From Cupriavidus yeoncheonensis (lineage in GTDB: Bacteria; Pseudomonadota; Gammaproteobacteria; Burkholderiales; Burkholderiaceae): a stretch of 64,000 nt of DNA. Within the stretch, counting starts at the first letter, position 1. Each line of letters opens with the position of its first letter. The translations under genes were made by a program, and so were the position numbers. The notes under the pieces are model-generated. The model did not search any database. It worked only from the letters and a program-made list of their open reading frames with translations, and was not told the origin of the DNA. Positions 43,419 to 56,359 of this stretch are shown piece after piece. The DNA is taken from the NCBI RefSeq assembly GCF_905397275.1, contig NZ_CAJPUY010000004.1:62001-126000 (forward strand). Direction: 5' to 3'.

Positions 43419-44006
43419 ATGACTGCACTTGTCATAGCCAATATCGTGCTGTGGATCGCCGTGCTGGCGCTGCTGTTCGGGCTCTACGCGCTCGCGCGCC
43501 AGGTCGGCATCCTGTATGAACGCGTGGCCCCGATGGGCGCGCTGATGATCGACGCCGGCCCGCGCGTGGGCCAGCCGCTGTCGCCGTTCGCACTGCAGGA
43601 CGTGCGCGGCACCGCCGTCACCGTGGGCGGCACGCAGGCGGCCAGCACGCTGCTGTTCTTCCTGTCGCCGACCTGCCCCGTCTGCAAGAAGCTGATTCCC
43701 GTCCTGAAGTCGATCCGCGCCAGCGAAGGCAACTGGCTGCGCGTGGTGCTGGCGTCCGATGGCGAGCAGCCCGAGCACCTGGCCTTCCTGCGCCAGGCCG
43801 GGCTGGGCGACTTCGACTACGTGCTGTCGCGCGAACTGGGCATGCACCTGCAGATCGGCAAGCTGCCCTACGCGGTGCTGCTCGACCAGCAGGGAACGCT
43901 GCGCGCCAAGGGCCTGGTCAATTCCCGCGAACAGCTCGAAAGCCTGTTTACGGCCATGGACATGAACGTGGCGTCGGTCCAGCAGTTCCTGGAAACGCAT
44001 GCCTGA
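43419..44006 (+). CDS. aauD: MauD-family thioredoxin-like protein
   Basis: A 195-residue protein with an N-terminal membrane anchor (IANIVLWIAVLALLFGLYALA) and a thioredoxin fold in which the active motif is SPTCPVCKKLIP. It faces the periplasm and should work with MauE in introducing disulfides into the light subunit. The intergenic gap to the MauE-like gene is 33 bp; the light-subunit gene follows by 19 bp. Confidence 0.9.
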   Translation: MTALVIANIVLWIAVLALLFGLYALARQVGILYERVAPMGALMIDAGPRVGQPLSPFALQDVRGTAVTVGGTQAASTLLFFLSPTCPVCKKLIPVLKSIRASEGNWLRVVLASDGEQPEHLAFLRQAGLGDFDYVLSRELGMHLQIGKLPYAVLLDQQGTLRAKGLVNSREQLESLFTAMDMNVASVQQFLETHA

Positions 44007-44025
44007 GCGGCAAGGAGACACGACG

Positions 44026-44541
44026 ATGTGGTTTGACAACCTTTTCGAACGCCAGACGCGCCGGGCCGCGCAGCGCACCGGGCGCCGCAGCATGCTGGCC
44101 ACGCTCGGCAAGGCCATGGTGGGCACGGTGGCGCTGCCGGTGCTGCCGTTCGACCGCAGCGCGCATGCCGCGGCGGCGCATGGCGCCAGGCCCGGCAAGG
44201 CCGTGGACGAGACCTCCTGCGACTACTGGAAGTACTGCGCCGTGGACGGCTTCCTGTGCTCGTGCTGCGGCGGCAGTTCCACCACGTGTCCGCCGGGCAC
44301 GGAGCCATCGCGCGTGTCGTGGGTCGGCACCTGCCGCAACCCGGCCGACGGCAAGGACTACATGGTCAGCTACAACGACTGCTGCGGCAAAACCACGTGC
44401 GGGCGCTGCGAGTGCAACACCAACGAGCGCGAGCGCCCCGGCTACAAGCTCGGCGTGCACAACGACGTCAACTGGTGCATGAGCAACTCCAGCACCATGT
44501 TCCATTGCACCACCTCGATCATCCTCGGAGTCCAGGAATGA
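44026..44541 (+). CDS. aauA: TTQ amine dehydrogenase, light subunit (catalytic)
   Basis: A 171-residue precursor of the catalytic subunit, carrying the protein-derived cofactor tryptophan tryptophylquinone. The two tryptophans are recognisable as Trp99 (SWVGTC) and Trp150 (DVNWCM), 51 residues apart as in methylamine dehydrogenase. Fourteen cysteines are counted in the mature part. The long signal has RRSMLATLGK, typical of twin-arginine export of a folded chain. AAGGAG 8 bases before the ATG sets the start. The mauG-type enzyme that normally completes TTQ formation is not encoded in the window. Confidence 0.95.
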   Translation: MWFDNLFERQTRRAAQRTGRRSMLATLGKAMVGTVALPVLPFDRSAHAAAAHGARPGKAVDETSCDYWKYCAVDGFLCSCCGGSSTTCPPGTEPSRVSWVGTCRNPADGKDYMVSYNDCCGKTTCGRCECNTNERERPGYKLGVHNDVNWCMSNSSTMFHCTTSIILGVQE

Positions 44542-44993
44542 AGTCCCGACTGTACCCACTGTGCGCCGCGTTCGCGCTCGCCGGCGCGGCGGCCACGGCA
44601 GGCGCCGCGGACCTCGCCGCGCAGGGCAAGGACGTGTTTGCCGCCAATTGCGCCGCGTGCCACAACAACGATGCCTCCGGCATCCCCGGTGTGGCGCCGC
44701 CGCTGGCCAACGCGCTGCGCCAGCGCCTGGGCTCGCCGGCGGGCCAGACCTATCTCGCCAATGTGCTCGTGCATGGCATGGCCGGCCCGATCGAATCGCA
44801 GGGGCAGTCGTTCAACGGCGTGATGCCGGCCTTCGGCACGTTGCCCGATGAAACGCTAGCCGCTGTGCTGGCCTGGCTCGGCACGCAGAACGGCCTCGCC
44901 ACGGCCACCGTGGGCACCGATGCGTTCGCACAGGCGCGCACCGCCCGCAAGACGCCGGGCGCCGTGCGCAAGCTGCGCGACGCGGCGAACTGA
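44538..44993 (+). CDS. Periplasmic monohaem cytochrome c
   Basis: A 151-residue exported protein (signal ending TAGAADLA) with one haem site CAACH and an axial Met probably in GVMPAFG. It overlaps the light-subunit gene (ATGA). It is probably an electron acceptor for the dehydrogenase or a link to the terminal oxidase. Confidence 0.9.
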   Translation: MKSRLYPLCAAFALAGAAATAGAADLAAQGKDVFAANCAACHNNDASGIPGVAPPLANALRQRLGSPAGQTYLANVLVHGMAGPIESQGQSFNGVMPAFGTLPDETLAAVLAWLGTQNGLATATVGTDAFAQARTARKTPGAVRKLRDAAN

Positions 44994-44994
44994 T

Positions 44995-45414
44995 ATGTGG
45001 CACGCCGCGCTCCGCCTGGCCCTCGCATCGCTGGCCACCGTACTGATGGCAGGCGCCGCGCACGCCGAAGGGCAGCTGCAGCGCGGGCACGCCAACTACG
45101 TGCTGCACTGTTCCGGCTGCCACCTGCCGGACGGCTCGGGCAAGCCCGCGGCCGGCATTCCGGACATGCGCGCCACCGTGCCGCGACTGCTGGCCACGGC
45201 GGCGGGGCGCGCGTTCCTGATCCAGGTGCCCGGCACCTCCGGCTCGTCGCTGAAGGATGCCGAAGTCGCCGAACTGATGAACTGGATGCTGCCCGCACTG
45301 ACCGGCCGCCAGGACATCGCCCCATTCACCACCGAAGAAGTCACGCGCGACCGCAACCAGCGGCTTGACGACGTGGCCGCGCACCGTGCCGCCATCCTCG
45401 GCACGAACCGCTGA
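44995..45414 (+). CDS. Periplasmic monohaem cytochrome c
   Basis: A 139-residue exported protein with a signal peptide (MWHAALRLALASLATVLMAGAAHA), one haem site CSGCH and a C-terminal helical extension. It begins one base after the stop of the previous cytochrome gene. The two cytochromes differ clearly in sequence, so they are not a recent duplication. It likely takes part in the same electron chain. Confidence 0.88.
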   Translation: MWHAALRLALASLATVLMAGAAHAEGQLQRGHANYVLHCSGCHLPDGSGKPAAGIPDMRATVPRLLATAAGRAFLIQVPGTSGSSLKDAEVAELMNWMLPALTGRQDIAPFTTEEVTRDRNQRLDDVAAHRAAILGTNR

Positions 45415-45448
45415 AACCCGACACTTGCCAAGACACCCGAGGAGACCC

Positions 45449-46948
45449 ATGGACACCCGCACCGAACTGCTTTGCCCCGCCGCGCGCGCCTTCCTGCAAG
45501 GCCCGAAGCGCATGCTGATTGACGGCCAGTGGCGCGCCGCCGCCGACGGCGCCGTCTTCACGACGGAGGACCCCGCCACCGAGACCACGCTGGCTGAAGT
45601 GCCCGCCGCAGGCGCCGCCGATGTCGACGACGCCGTGCAGGCCGCACGCAAGGCCTTTGAACAGGGCCCGTGGCACGCCATGCGCCCCTCCGACCGCGAA
45701 CGCCTGCTGCTGCGCCTGGCCGATCTGGTCGAGGCCAACGCCGAGGAACTGGCGCAGATCGAGGCGCTGGACAACGGCAAGCCCGTGACCATGGCACGCG
45801 CCATCGACGTGGCCGGCGCGGCCGGCTTCCTGCGCTATATGGCCGGCTGGGCCACCAAGCTGCATGGCGAAAGCCTGGACGTGTCCGTGCCGCTGGTACG
45901 CGAGCGCGAGTTCGTCGCGTTCACGCGGCAGGAAGCCGTGGGCGTGGTCGGCGCCATCATTCCGTGGAACTTCCCGCTGCTGATGGCGGCGTGGAAGCTC
46001 GGCCCGGCGCTGGCCTGCGGCTGCACCGTCGTGCTCAAGCCGGCCGAGGAAACGCCGCTGTCGGCGCTGCGCCTGGGCGAACTGGTCATCGAAGCCGGTT
46101 ATCCGGCGGGCGTGGTCAATATCGTCACCGGCGACGGCGCGCACTGCGGCGCCGCGCTGGCCGGTCATCCGGATGTCGACAAGATCGCCTTCACCGGGTC
46201 GACGGAGGTCGGCAAGCTGGTCGGCGGCGCAGCCATGCAGCGCCTGGCGCGCGTAACGCTGGAGCTTGGCGGCAAATCGCCGGTGATCATGCTTGACGAC
46301 ATGTCGCCCGAAGCCGCCGCGGCAGGCGCCGCGCAGGCCATCTTCTTCAACCAGGGCCAGGTGTGCACCGCCGGGTCGCGCCTGTACCTGCCGCGCGCCA
46401 GCTTCGACGCAACGGTGCAGGCACTGGCCGACATCGCCAACAGCCTGCGCCTGGGCCCGGGCCTGGAACCTGACACCGGCATGGGTCCGCTGGTGTCGCG
46501 CCGCCAGCGCCAGCGCGTGGCGGGCTATGTGCAGGCCGGCGTGGAGGCCGGTGCCCGACTGGTCTGCGGGGGCGACGCAGAACTGCCGCGCGGGCACTTC
46601 TTCAAGCCTACGGTGCTGGCGCATGCGCCCGAAACCTCGTCCGTCGTGCAGGAAGAGATCTTCGGCCCCGTGGTGGTCGCGCTGCCCTACGACGACATCG
46701 AGGAAGTGGTGGGCCGCGCCAACGGCACGCCGTTCGGGCTGGCCGCATCGGTCTGGTCGAACGACCTGTCGCGCGTACACCGGCTGGTGCCGCGCATCAA
46801 GGCCGGCACGGTCTGGGTCAATTGCCACAACCTGCTCGACAACGCCATGCCCTTCGGCGGCTTCAAGCAATCGGGGCTCGGCCGCGAAATGGGACGCGCC
46901 GTGTTCGATCACTACACCGAGACCAAATCGGTCATGATCGCGGTGTAA
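45449..46948 (+). CDS. NAD(P)-dependent aldehyde dehydrogenase
   Basis: A 499-residue aldehyde dehydrogenase. The catalytic Cys is in GQVCTAGSR, the general-base Glu in LELGGKSP, and the Rossmann turn is in FTGSTEVGK. It is cytosolic. Position in the amine operon suggests that it oxidises the aldehyde made by the amine dehydrogenase, for example an aryl-acetaldehyde. GAGGAG stands just upstream of the ATG. Confidence 0.93.
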   Translation: MDTRTELLCPAARAFLQGPKRMLIDGQWRAAADGAVFTTEDPATETTLAEVPAAGAADVDDAVQAARKAFEQGPWHAMRPSDRERLLLRLADLVEANAEELAQIEALDNGKPVTMARAIDVAGAAGFLRYMAGWATKLHGESLDVSVPLVREREFVAFTRQEAVGVVGAIIPWNFPLLMAAWKLGPALACGCTVVLKPAEETPLSALRLGELVIEAGYPAGVVNIVTGDGAHCGAALAGHPDVDKIAFTGSTEVGKLVGGAAMQRLARVTLELGGKSPVIMLDDMSPEAAAAGAAQAIFFNQGQVCTAGSRLYLPRASFDATVQALADIANSLRLGPGLEPDTGMGPLVSRRQRQRVAGYVQAGVEAGARLVCGGDAELPRGHFFKPTVLAHAPETSSVVQEEIFGPVVVALPYDDIEEVVGRANGTPFGLAASVWSNDLSRVHRLVPRIKAGTVWVNCHNLLDNAMPFGGFKQSGLGREMGRAVFDHYTETKSVMIAV

Positions 46949-46994
46949 GCGCCGCGCCGCTGCCGACCGGTACTTATCTATGACAGGACAGACC

Positions 46995-48635
46995 ATGAAC
47001 GATACTGCTCCCGCCACGTTCTCCCCGCAACCGGGCCGGCGCCAGTGGCTGGGCCACCTGGCCGGTGCCGCCGTTTCGACGGTGGCCGCGGCGGCCATGG
47101 CCAGCCGGCCTGCCCAGGCCGCACCGGCGGGCGCCGCACCCGGCACGTCCGGCCCGGCCACCGGCGGCGGCGTGCCCGACCCCATCGTGCTGATGCCGGC
47201 CTGGCAGCTCTCGCGCGAGATCCGTGGCGGGCGCCTGTCCTGCCGCCAGGTCATGAGCGCCTACCTGGCCCATATCGACCGCGTCAATCCGGTGACCAAC
47301 GCCATCGTGGCGCTGCGCGGGCGCGAGGTGCTGATGCAGGAAGCGGCTGCCGCCGACGAAGCGCTGGCGGCCGGCAAGGTGGCCGGATGGATGCATGGCA
47401 TGCCGCAGGCGCCCAAGGACCTGGCGCTCACGCGCGGCATCCGCACCACGTTCGGCTCGCCGATCTTCAAGGACAACGTGCCGGCGTCCGACGCCATCAT
47501 CGTCGAGCGCGCGCGCAAGGCCGGCGCGATCCTGCTCGGCAAGACCAACACGCCGGAGTTCGGCCTGGGCTCGCAGACCTTCAACCCGGTCTACGGCGCC
47601 ACGCGCAATCCGTACGACAGCACGCGCACCGTGGGCGGCAGCAGTGGCGGCGCCGCGGCCGCGCTGGCCATGCGGCTGCTGCCGGTGGCCGACGGCAGCG
47701 ATTTCGGCGGCTCGCTGCGCAATCCGGCCGGGTTCTGCAATGTCTATGGCTTCCGCCCCTCGGTGGGCCGGGTGCCCTATGGCCCCACGCCGGAAGTCTT
47801 CCTGCAGCAACTTGGCTATGAAGGACCCATGGGCCGGACCGTGGCCGACGTGGCGCTGCTGCTGGCCACGCAGGCCGGCCCCGATCCGCGCACGCCACAG
47901 GCGCTCGCGGCCGATCCGGTGCTGGCGACGCTGACGCCGGAGAACGTGATGGCGGCGCTGTCGACGGAACTCAAGGGCAAGCGCGTGGCCTGGCTTGGCG
48001 ACTGGGACGGCTACCTGCCGATGGAAGACGGCATCCTGCCGCTTTGCGAGCAGGCGCTGCAGGCGTTTCCGGCCTTTGGCGTCGGCGTCGAGAAGATCAA
48101 GCCGCCGTTTTCGCCGGAGCGCCTGTGGAAGACCTGGCTCGTGCACCGCCACTTCCTGGTCGGCAACGGCATGCTGCCGTTCTACAAGGACCCGGGCAAG
48201 CGCGCCCTGCTCAAGCCGGAAGCCATCTGGGAGATCGAAGGCGCGCTGAAACTCAGCGCCGAGGACATCTACGCCGCCAGTGCCGATCGCAGCGCGTGGT
48301 ATCAGGCGCTCGAGCACGTCTTTGCCAGCTTCGACTACATTGCCGTGCCCACCGCCCAGGTGTTCCCGTTCGACGTGCGCGAACCGTGGCCGAAAGAGAT
48401 CGCGGGCCGCCAGATGGACACCTACCACCGCTGGATGGAGGTCGTCTTCCCGTGGACGCTGTCAGGCTGCCCGGCGATCAGCGTGCCGGTCGGCTTCGGC
48501 AAGAACGGTCTGCCGATGGGCATGCAGCTGATCGGCCGCCCGCGCGACGACCTGAGCGTGCTGCGCCTGGCGCGGGCCTACGAGCAGGAACGGGACTGGG
48601 TCGGCCGCCACCTGCCGCACGCGGTCATGGCCTGA
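46995..48635 (+). CDS. Exported amidase (amidase signature family)
   Basis: A 546-residue amidase. The signature region contains the GGSSGGAAAALAMRLLPVADGSDFGGS block with the catalytic serines, and the Lys is in PKDLALT. An RRQWLG twin-arginine motif followed by a hydrophobic stretch ending RPAQA indicates export, unusual for this family. AGGA 7 bases before the ATG at 46995 favours this start over 46980. It could release an amine or acid from an amide, feeding the amine dehydrogenase. Confidence 0.88.
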   Translation: MNDTAPATFSPQPGRRQWLGHLAGAAVSTVAAAAMASRPAQAAPAGAAPGTSGPATGGGVPDPIVLMPAWQLSREIRGGRLSCRQVMSAYLAHIDRVNPVTNAIVALRGREVLMQEAAAADEALAAGKVAGWMHGMPQAPKDLALTRGIRTTFGSPIFKDNVPASDAIIVERARKAGAILLGKTNTPEFGLGSQTFNPVYGATRNPYDSTRTVGGSSGGAAAALAMRLLPVADGSDFGGSLRNPAGFCNVYGFRPSVGRVPYGPTPEVFLQQLGYEGPMGRTVADVALLLATQAGPDPRTPQALAADPVLATLTPENVMAALSTELKGKRVAWLGDWDGYLPMEDGILPLCEQALQAFPAFGVGVEKIKPPFSPERLWKTWLVHRHFLVGNGMLPFYKDPGKRALLKPEAIWEIEGALKLSAEDIYAASADRSAWYQALEHVFASFDYIAVPTAQVFPFDVREPWPKEIAGRQMDTYHRWMEVVFPWTLSGCPAISVPVGFGKNGLPMGMQLIGRPRDDLSVLRLARAYEQERDWVGRHLPHAVMA

Positions 48636-48650
48636 GCGGCGCGGCGCGGG

Positions 48651-49634
48651 TCAGCGGCGCGCAAGCGTCGCTGACGGCAGTTCGCCGAAGAAGGCTCGGT
48701 ACTGTGCGGCAAATCGCGGCAGATGCTGGAAGCCGAAGTTTGCCGCGGCTGCCCCGACCGAGTCCGCCGCGCCGGCGCGAAGCGCCTGGCGGACACCGTT
48801 CATCCGCACCGCCCGCACGAAGTCGAGCGGCGACAGTCCGGTCACCTCATTGAAGCTGTACTGCAGCGTCCGCCGCGACACACCCAGGCGTTCGCACAGC
48901 GACAGGATGCTCCACGGCTGGTCCGGGGCGCTGCGGATCATCTGGTAGGCGTCGGCCACCAGCCGGCGCCGCGCCGGAACGGTCGGGAGCGGCTCATTGC
49001 CGGCATTCCCTTCGCCCACCAGCGCGGTCGCGGCGGCCAGCAGCAGGGCATCGCGCATCGCACTTTCGATGAAACGGTTGCTGAACACCTCGGCATCGAG
49101 GGATGCGGTAGCCAGTACGGACAGCAGCACACCGCGAAATTCCCTGCCAGCGCTTTTCGTGATCGGGCGCACCGGCGGCAGGCGTTCGAGCCGGGCCGGC
49201 TCGCCGCCGGCCAGTGCCACGGCGCGCTCCAGCGCCGGCAACGGTACCGTCAGGCCGGCCAGGTCCAGCTGGCGCGGCGTGCGCATGGCCATCGAGCGGC
49301 CAAACAGCAGGGTCTGCCCGTCCATGCCGTACCCCGAAAACCAGCCGCCCTGGCACTGCATATCGGGCAAGGCCAGCGCAACGTAGCCGCGTGCGGCTTC
49401 CCCTTCTTCCAGCAGGCTCTGCGAAGTCTGTTCGCGGAAAACATGAACGTCCCCGTAGGTCACCTGGGACATCTCGGCGCGAAAGGCGCCCGGCGTCAGT
49501 TGCTGGTAGCGCTGCTGCCAGCCATCCAGCTCGACCGCGGCCGCATGGGCGTCATCCGCCACGACGTGGCGCAACGTGCGTGCGGTAGCGGCTTCGGGCG
49601 ATGGCTGGGACGCGAGCGTCGGGGCTGGATTCAT
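48651..49634 (-). CDS. AraC-family transcriptional regulator (EutR-like)
   Basis: A 327-residue regulator. The C-terminal AraC DNA-binding domain contains SILSLCERLGVSRRTLQYSFNEVTGLSPLDFVRAVRMNGVRQALR, a pattern similar to EutR and related amine-responsive activators. The N-terminal domain is the sensing part. It is convergent with the amidase gene (15 bp gap). It is the best local candidate to control the amine operon. The ATG at 49634 has only a weak ribosome site; upstream frame extensions are unlikely. Confidence 0.85.
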   Translation of the reverse strand: MNPAPTLASQPSPEAATARTLRHVVADDAHAAAVELDGWQQRYQQLTPGAFRAEMSQVTYGDVHVFREQTSQSLLEEGEAARGYVALALPDMQCQGGWFSGYGMDGQTLLFGRSMAMRTPRQLDLAGLTVPLPALERAVALAGGEPARLERLPPVRPITKSAGREFRGVLLSVLATASLDAEVFSNRFIESAMRDALLLAAATALVGEGNAGNEPLPTVPARRRLVADAYQMIRSAPDQPWSILSLCERLGVSRRTLQYSFNEVTGLSPLDFVRAVRMNGVRQALRAGAADSVGAAAANFGFQHLPRFAAQYRAFFGELPSATLARR

Positions 49635-49803
49635 GGGGGCGGCCTGGAACGCTGTACCCGCGCGCGGTGGCTCGGACCGCCTTGTTCCGCGCAGGTGCAA
49701 CGCTCCACTGTAGCGAACGGCGCGCCCGGCAACGGAGCGGGGTAACCCTGAGTGCGCGGGCCAGGGATCCATACATGATGAAAAAAACGACTTGAAATTC
49801 GAC

Positions 49804-49849
49804 GTTTAAATCATCAACGGAATACGTGGGCGTGACTACACTTGCTTCC
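49804..49849 (+). promoter_or_regulatory. Upstream element shared with the FUSC exporter promoter
   Basis: GTTTAAATCATCAACGGAAT and, further on, TGACTACACTTGCTTCC match the region at 36660-36707 at nearly all positions, although the genes downstream differ. It lies in the 350-bp gap 49635-49984, about 140 bp before the repeat-protein gene. No other feature was seen in this gap. Confidence 0.45.
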
Positions 49850-49984
49850 GTGCCGCACAACAACCACTACGGCACCGCTCACAAGGCGACCCGGACGGCA
49901 TGCAGGGCGGCAGATCCGCCGCCCCGCGCCCCCACCAGCCCCATGGGGAATGCCGCCTGAAATCAGTCAGAAGAAGCAGCAGAC

Positions 49985-50329
49985 ATGCACAACAAGACTC
50001 TCAACGCCCTCCTCCTTACCATCGCAACGCTCGGCGCCAGCGCCATGGCCGGCCAGGCCGCCGCCCAGGGCCTGCAGGACCGCGGCGTCGCCGGCGACCG
50101 CTACGGCTACGTCATGCGCCAGGGCAATCCCGACCCGTACACCGACGGCGGCAATGCCATCGGCAAGCGCGACCCGTTCACGGACGGCGCCCACGTCACG
50201 GACAAGCGCGATCCCTTCACCACCGGCGGCCACAGCGCGGCCGCCGGCCTGAACCTGGCCGGCATGGACCACACCGGCGTGTCGGCGCCGCCGGCACACG
50301 GCGGCTCGCGCGCGGACGCCAACGCTTGA
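49985..50329 (+). CDS. Exported repeat protein of unknown function
   Basis: A 114-residue protein with a signal peptide (MHNKTLNALLLTIATLGASAMAGQAAA). The mature part has three 13-residue repeats based on RDPFTDG (PDPYTDGGNAIGK, RDPFTDGAHVTDK, RDPFTTGGHSAA), followed by a short His/Gly/Ala-rich tail. No family is recognised. The repeats are Asp/Gly rich and could bind metal. It has no cysteine. Confidence 0.7.
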   Translation: MHNKTLNALLLTIATLGASAMAGQAAAQGLQDRGVAGDRYGYVMRQGNPDPYTDGGNAIGKRDPFTDGAHVTDKRDPFTTGGHSAAAGLNLAGMDHTGVSAPPAHGGSRADANA

Positions 50330-50422
50330 GCGGAACCTGAGCTGAAGCTGAGCTGAAAGCCTGACCGGCGCAGGCCTCGTCTGCCACGGCGCCTGCGCAC
50401 ACTACTCTTTCCCGAGATCGCA

Positions 50423-50617
50423 ATGAAGACCATCCTGCTGGCGCTGCTCGGCGCCGCGGCTGTCACGGCGGCCTGCCCCGCCACGGCCGGCCCCGACTGG
50501 GCCGTCATCGAGCGCGGCCGCGCGGCCGCCCGTGCGGCGCATCCGTGCGCCGACACCCACCAGCGTTCCACCGCAGCCACGCCGGCGCGCACGCCCGGCG
50601 CCCCCCACCACGGCTGA
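50423..50617 (+). CDS. Small exported protein, tentative
   Basis: A 64-residue open frame with a plausible signal peptide (MKTILLALLGAAAVTAACPATA). The rest is short and rich in Ala, Arg and His. It has no strong ribosome-binding site, so the call rests on the signal peptide and on its position downstream of another small exported protein. Confidence 0.45.
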   Translation: MKTILLALLGAAAVTAACPATAGPDWAVIERGRAAARAAHPCADTHQRSTAATPARTPGAPHHG

Positions 50618-50712
50618 CCCTGACGGCGGCCGCATCGCGCCACCGCGGCCGCCCTCTGCCTGACTGCGCTATCCTTTGCGGCTCGTTTGTGCCAACCCAC
50701 AAGGATCGCCGC

Positions 50713-51090
50713 ATGACCAACGCCTCCGACCTGCGTGCCTACGCCTACGTTCTGGCGGTACCGGACCTCTCGCGCAGCGCCGAGTATTTCCAGTCCGTGC
50801 TCGGCTTTGCCACCGACTGGCAGGATGGCGACAACTGGCGGGCACTCAGCCGCGGCAGCGTGCGCGTCATGCTCGGGCATTGCCCGGATGCGCTGCCGCC
50901 GTCGCAGACCGGCGATCACAGCTATTTCGCCTACCTCCACGTGGACGACATCGACGCGCTGCACGCCGAACTGGCGCCGCGCGGCGCCATCATCCTGCAG
51001 CCGCCCGCCGACAAGCCGTGGGGCATGCGTGAAATGGCGGTGGCCACGCCCGATGGCCACCGCATGATGGTGGGGCAGGTACTGGACTGA
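50713..51090 (+). CDS. VOC-superfamily (glyoxalase/bleomycin-resistance fold) protein
   Basis: A 125-residue protein with the paired beta-alpha-beta modules of the VOC fold (YAYVLAVPDLSRSAEYFQSVLGF, and SYFAYLHVDDIDALHAEL with MREMAVATPDGHRMMVGQ). The substrate is unknown. AAGGA precedes the ATG. It is convergent with the large kinase gene. Confidence 0.88.
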   Translation: MTNASDLRAYAYVLAVPDLSRSAEYFQSVLGFATDWQDGDNWRALSRGSVRVMLGHCPDALPPSQTGDHSYFAYLHVDDIDALHAELAPRGAIILQPPADKPWGMREMAVATPDGHRMMVGQVLD

Positions 51091-51130
51091 GGGACTGAAC
51101 TGCCCGCCCGGCCCACCCCAGGCGCGCCGC

Positions 51131-55003
<3,873 letters not shown>

Positions 55004-55006
55004 CGT

Positions 55007-56146
55007 TCAGACTGCGGGCGACAGATGGCAGGGCGACAAAGGGCGCTGCGGCTCGTGTTCAGGGTCGGCAAAGCGCAGGGCAATGGCGTGGAATTCGTCG
55101 GTAATGCCCTGGAACGCATCGACCATGCGGGGATCGAAATGCCGCCCGCGTCCTTCCAGGATGATGCGCACGGCTTCCTCGTGCGAGAAGGCCGGCTTGT
55201 AGACGCGCCGTGAAATCAGCGCGTCATAGACATCGGCGAGCGCCATCAGGCGGGCCGACACGGGGATGGCGTCGCCGGCAAGCCCCTCCGGGTAACCCGT
55301 GCCGTCCCATTTTTCATGGTGGTACTGGGCGATTTCGCGTGCGTAGCGCAGGAAGGAATCGCGCGTGCCGCACTGGGCTTCGGCATCGGCAATGGCGTCG
55401 CGTCCCAGCAGGGTGTGGGACTTCATCGTCTCGAATTCTTCCGCGGTCAGCTTGCCGGGCTTGAGCAGGATGCGATCCGGAATGCCGACCTTGCCGATAT
55501 CGTGCAGCGGGGCGGACTTGAACAGCAGGTCGATGGTACGGTCATCCAGTTGCGCGCTGAAACGCGGGTCGTGCCGCAGCGCGCGCGCCAGTGCCCTCAC
55601 GTAGTGCTGCGTCCGGCGGATGTGGTTGCCGGTCTCGTTGTCGCGGGTTTCGGCCAGCGCAATGATGGTGGCGTCTTCGATCTGGGTGATTTCGCGCGTG
55701 CGCCGCTGGACCTCGGCCTCCAGATACGCCGACCGGTCGCGCAGGAAATCGTGCGCCTGCTTGAGCGTGAGCTGGCTGGCGATGCGGGCGCGGGCCACCG
55801 GCGGGCTGACCGGCTTCATGATGTAGTCGACGGCGCCCACCTCGAATCCGCGCGCTTCGTCCAGCTCGTCCGTGCGGGCGGTCAGGAAGATGACCGGGAC
55901 ATGCGCGGTGGCCGGGTTGGCCTTGAGATGGCGGCAGGTTTCATAGCCGTCCATCTCCGGCATCGATACGTCCAGCAGGATCAGGTCCGGCGCCGAAGAC
56001 GCGGCCAGCTGCAGCGCCTTGGCGCCACGGTTGGCCACGCGCACGCGGTACTGGTCCTGCAGCATTGCCACCATGGCGGCAATGTTCTCCGGAATGTCGT
56101 CGACGACGAGGACGGTGGGTCGCTGCTCTGGGCTGTCGGCGCTCAT
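55007..56146 (-). CDS. HD-GYP response regulator (cyclic-di-GMP phosphodiesterase)
   Basis: A 379-residue protein: a receiver domain (LVVDDIPENIAAMVAML, Asp in LILLDVSMPEMDG) followed by an HD-GYP domain with HDIGKVGIPD and DGTGYPEGL. HD-GYP proteins hydrolyse cyclic-di-GMP. TTG at 56152 and ATG at 56146 are both in frame; the ATG is chosen. It is the first gene of the pair with the hybrid kinase, which is probably its phosphodonor. Confidence 0.92.
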   Translation of the reverse strand: MSADSPEQRPTVLVVDDIPENIAAMVAMLQDQYRVRVANRGAKALQLAASSAPDLILLDVSMPEMDGYETCRHLKANPATAHVPVIFLTARTDELDEARGFEVGAVDYIMKPVSPPVARARIASQLTLKQAHDFLRDRSAYLEAEVQRRTREITQIEDATIIALAETRDNETGNHIRRTQHYVRALARALRHDPRFSAQLDDRTIDLLFKSAPLHDIGKVGIPDRILLKPGKLTAEEFETMKSHTLLGRDAIADAEAQCGTRDSFLRYAREIAQYHHEKWDGTGYPEGLAGDAIPVSARLMALADVYDALISRRVYKPAFSHEEAVRIILEGRGRHFDPRMVDAFQGITDEFHAIALRFADPEHEPQRPLSPCHLSPAV

Positions 56147-56359
56147 GTTCAATGCTTGGGGTTGGCCGGCCGCCTCGCAGGCGTGCGCAGCAGTCCGGTA
56201 CCGGATTCAGGAACCAGGCGCCCACGGGTGTACTGCCGCACCGCAGGTATCGCCAATCGGAGGATCGGCCGGAACGGGCAAAACTTGTTCCCTCCTGAAG
56301 CGGGGATTGCCAGCACGCTTATCATCGCGGCTGGCGCCGCCCCGCAAGCCAGGCGGGGC

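Noticed and set aside
49742..49767. GTAACC as a further SigF-type promoter
   Set aside because: The sequence 16 bases on is GGGA, not CGAA.
50368..50398. GC-rich inverted repeat between small exported genes as a terminator
   Set aside because: Eight-bp stem with a 15-nt loop and no T-run; not a convincing terminator.
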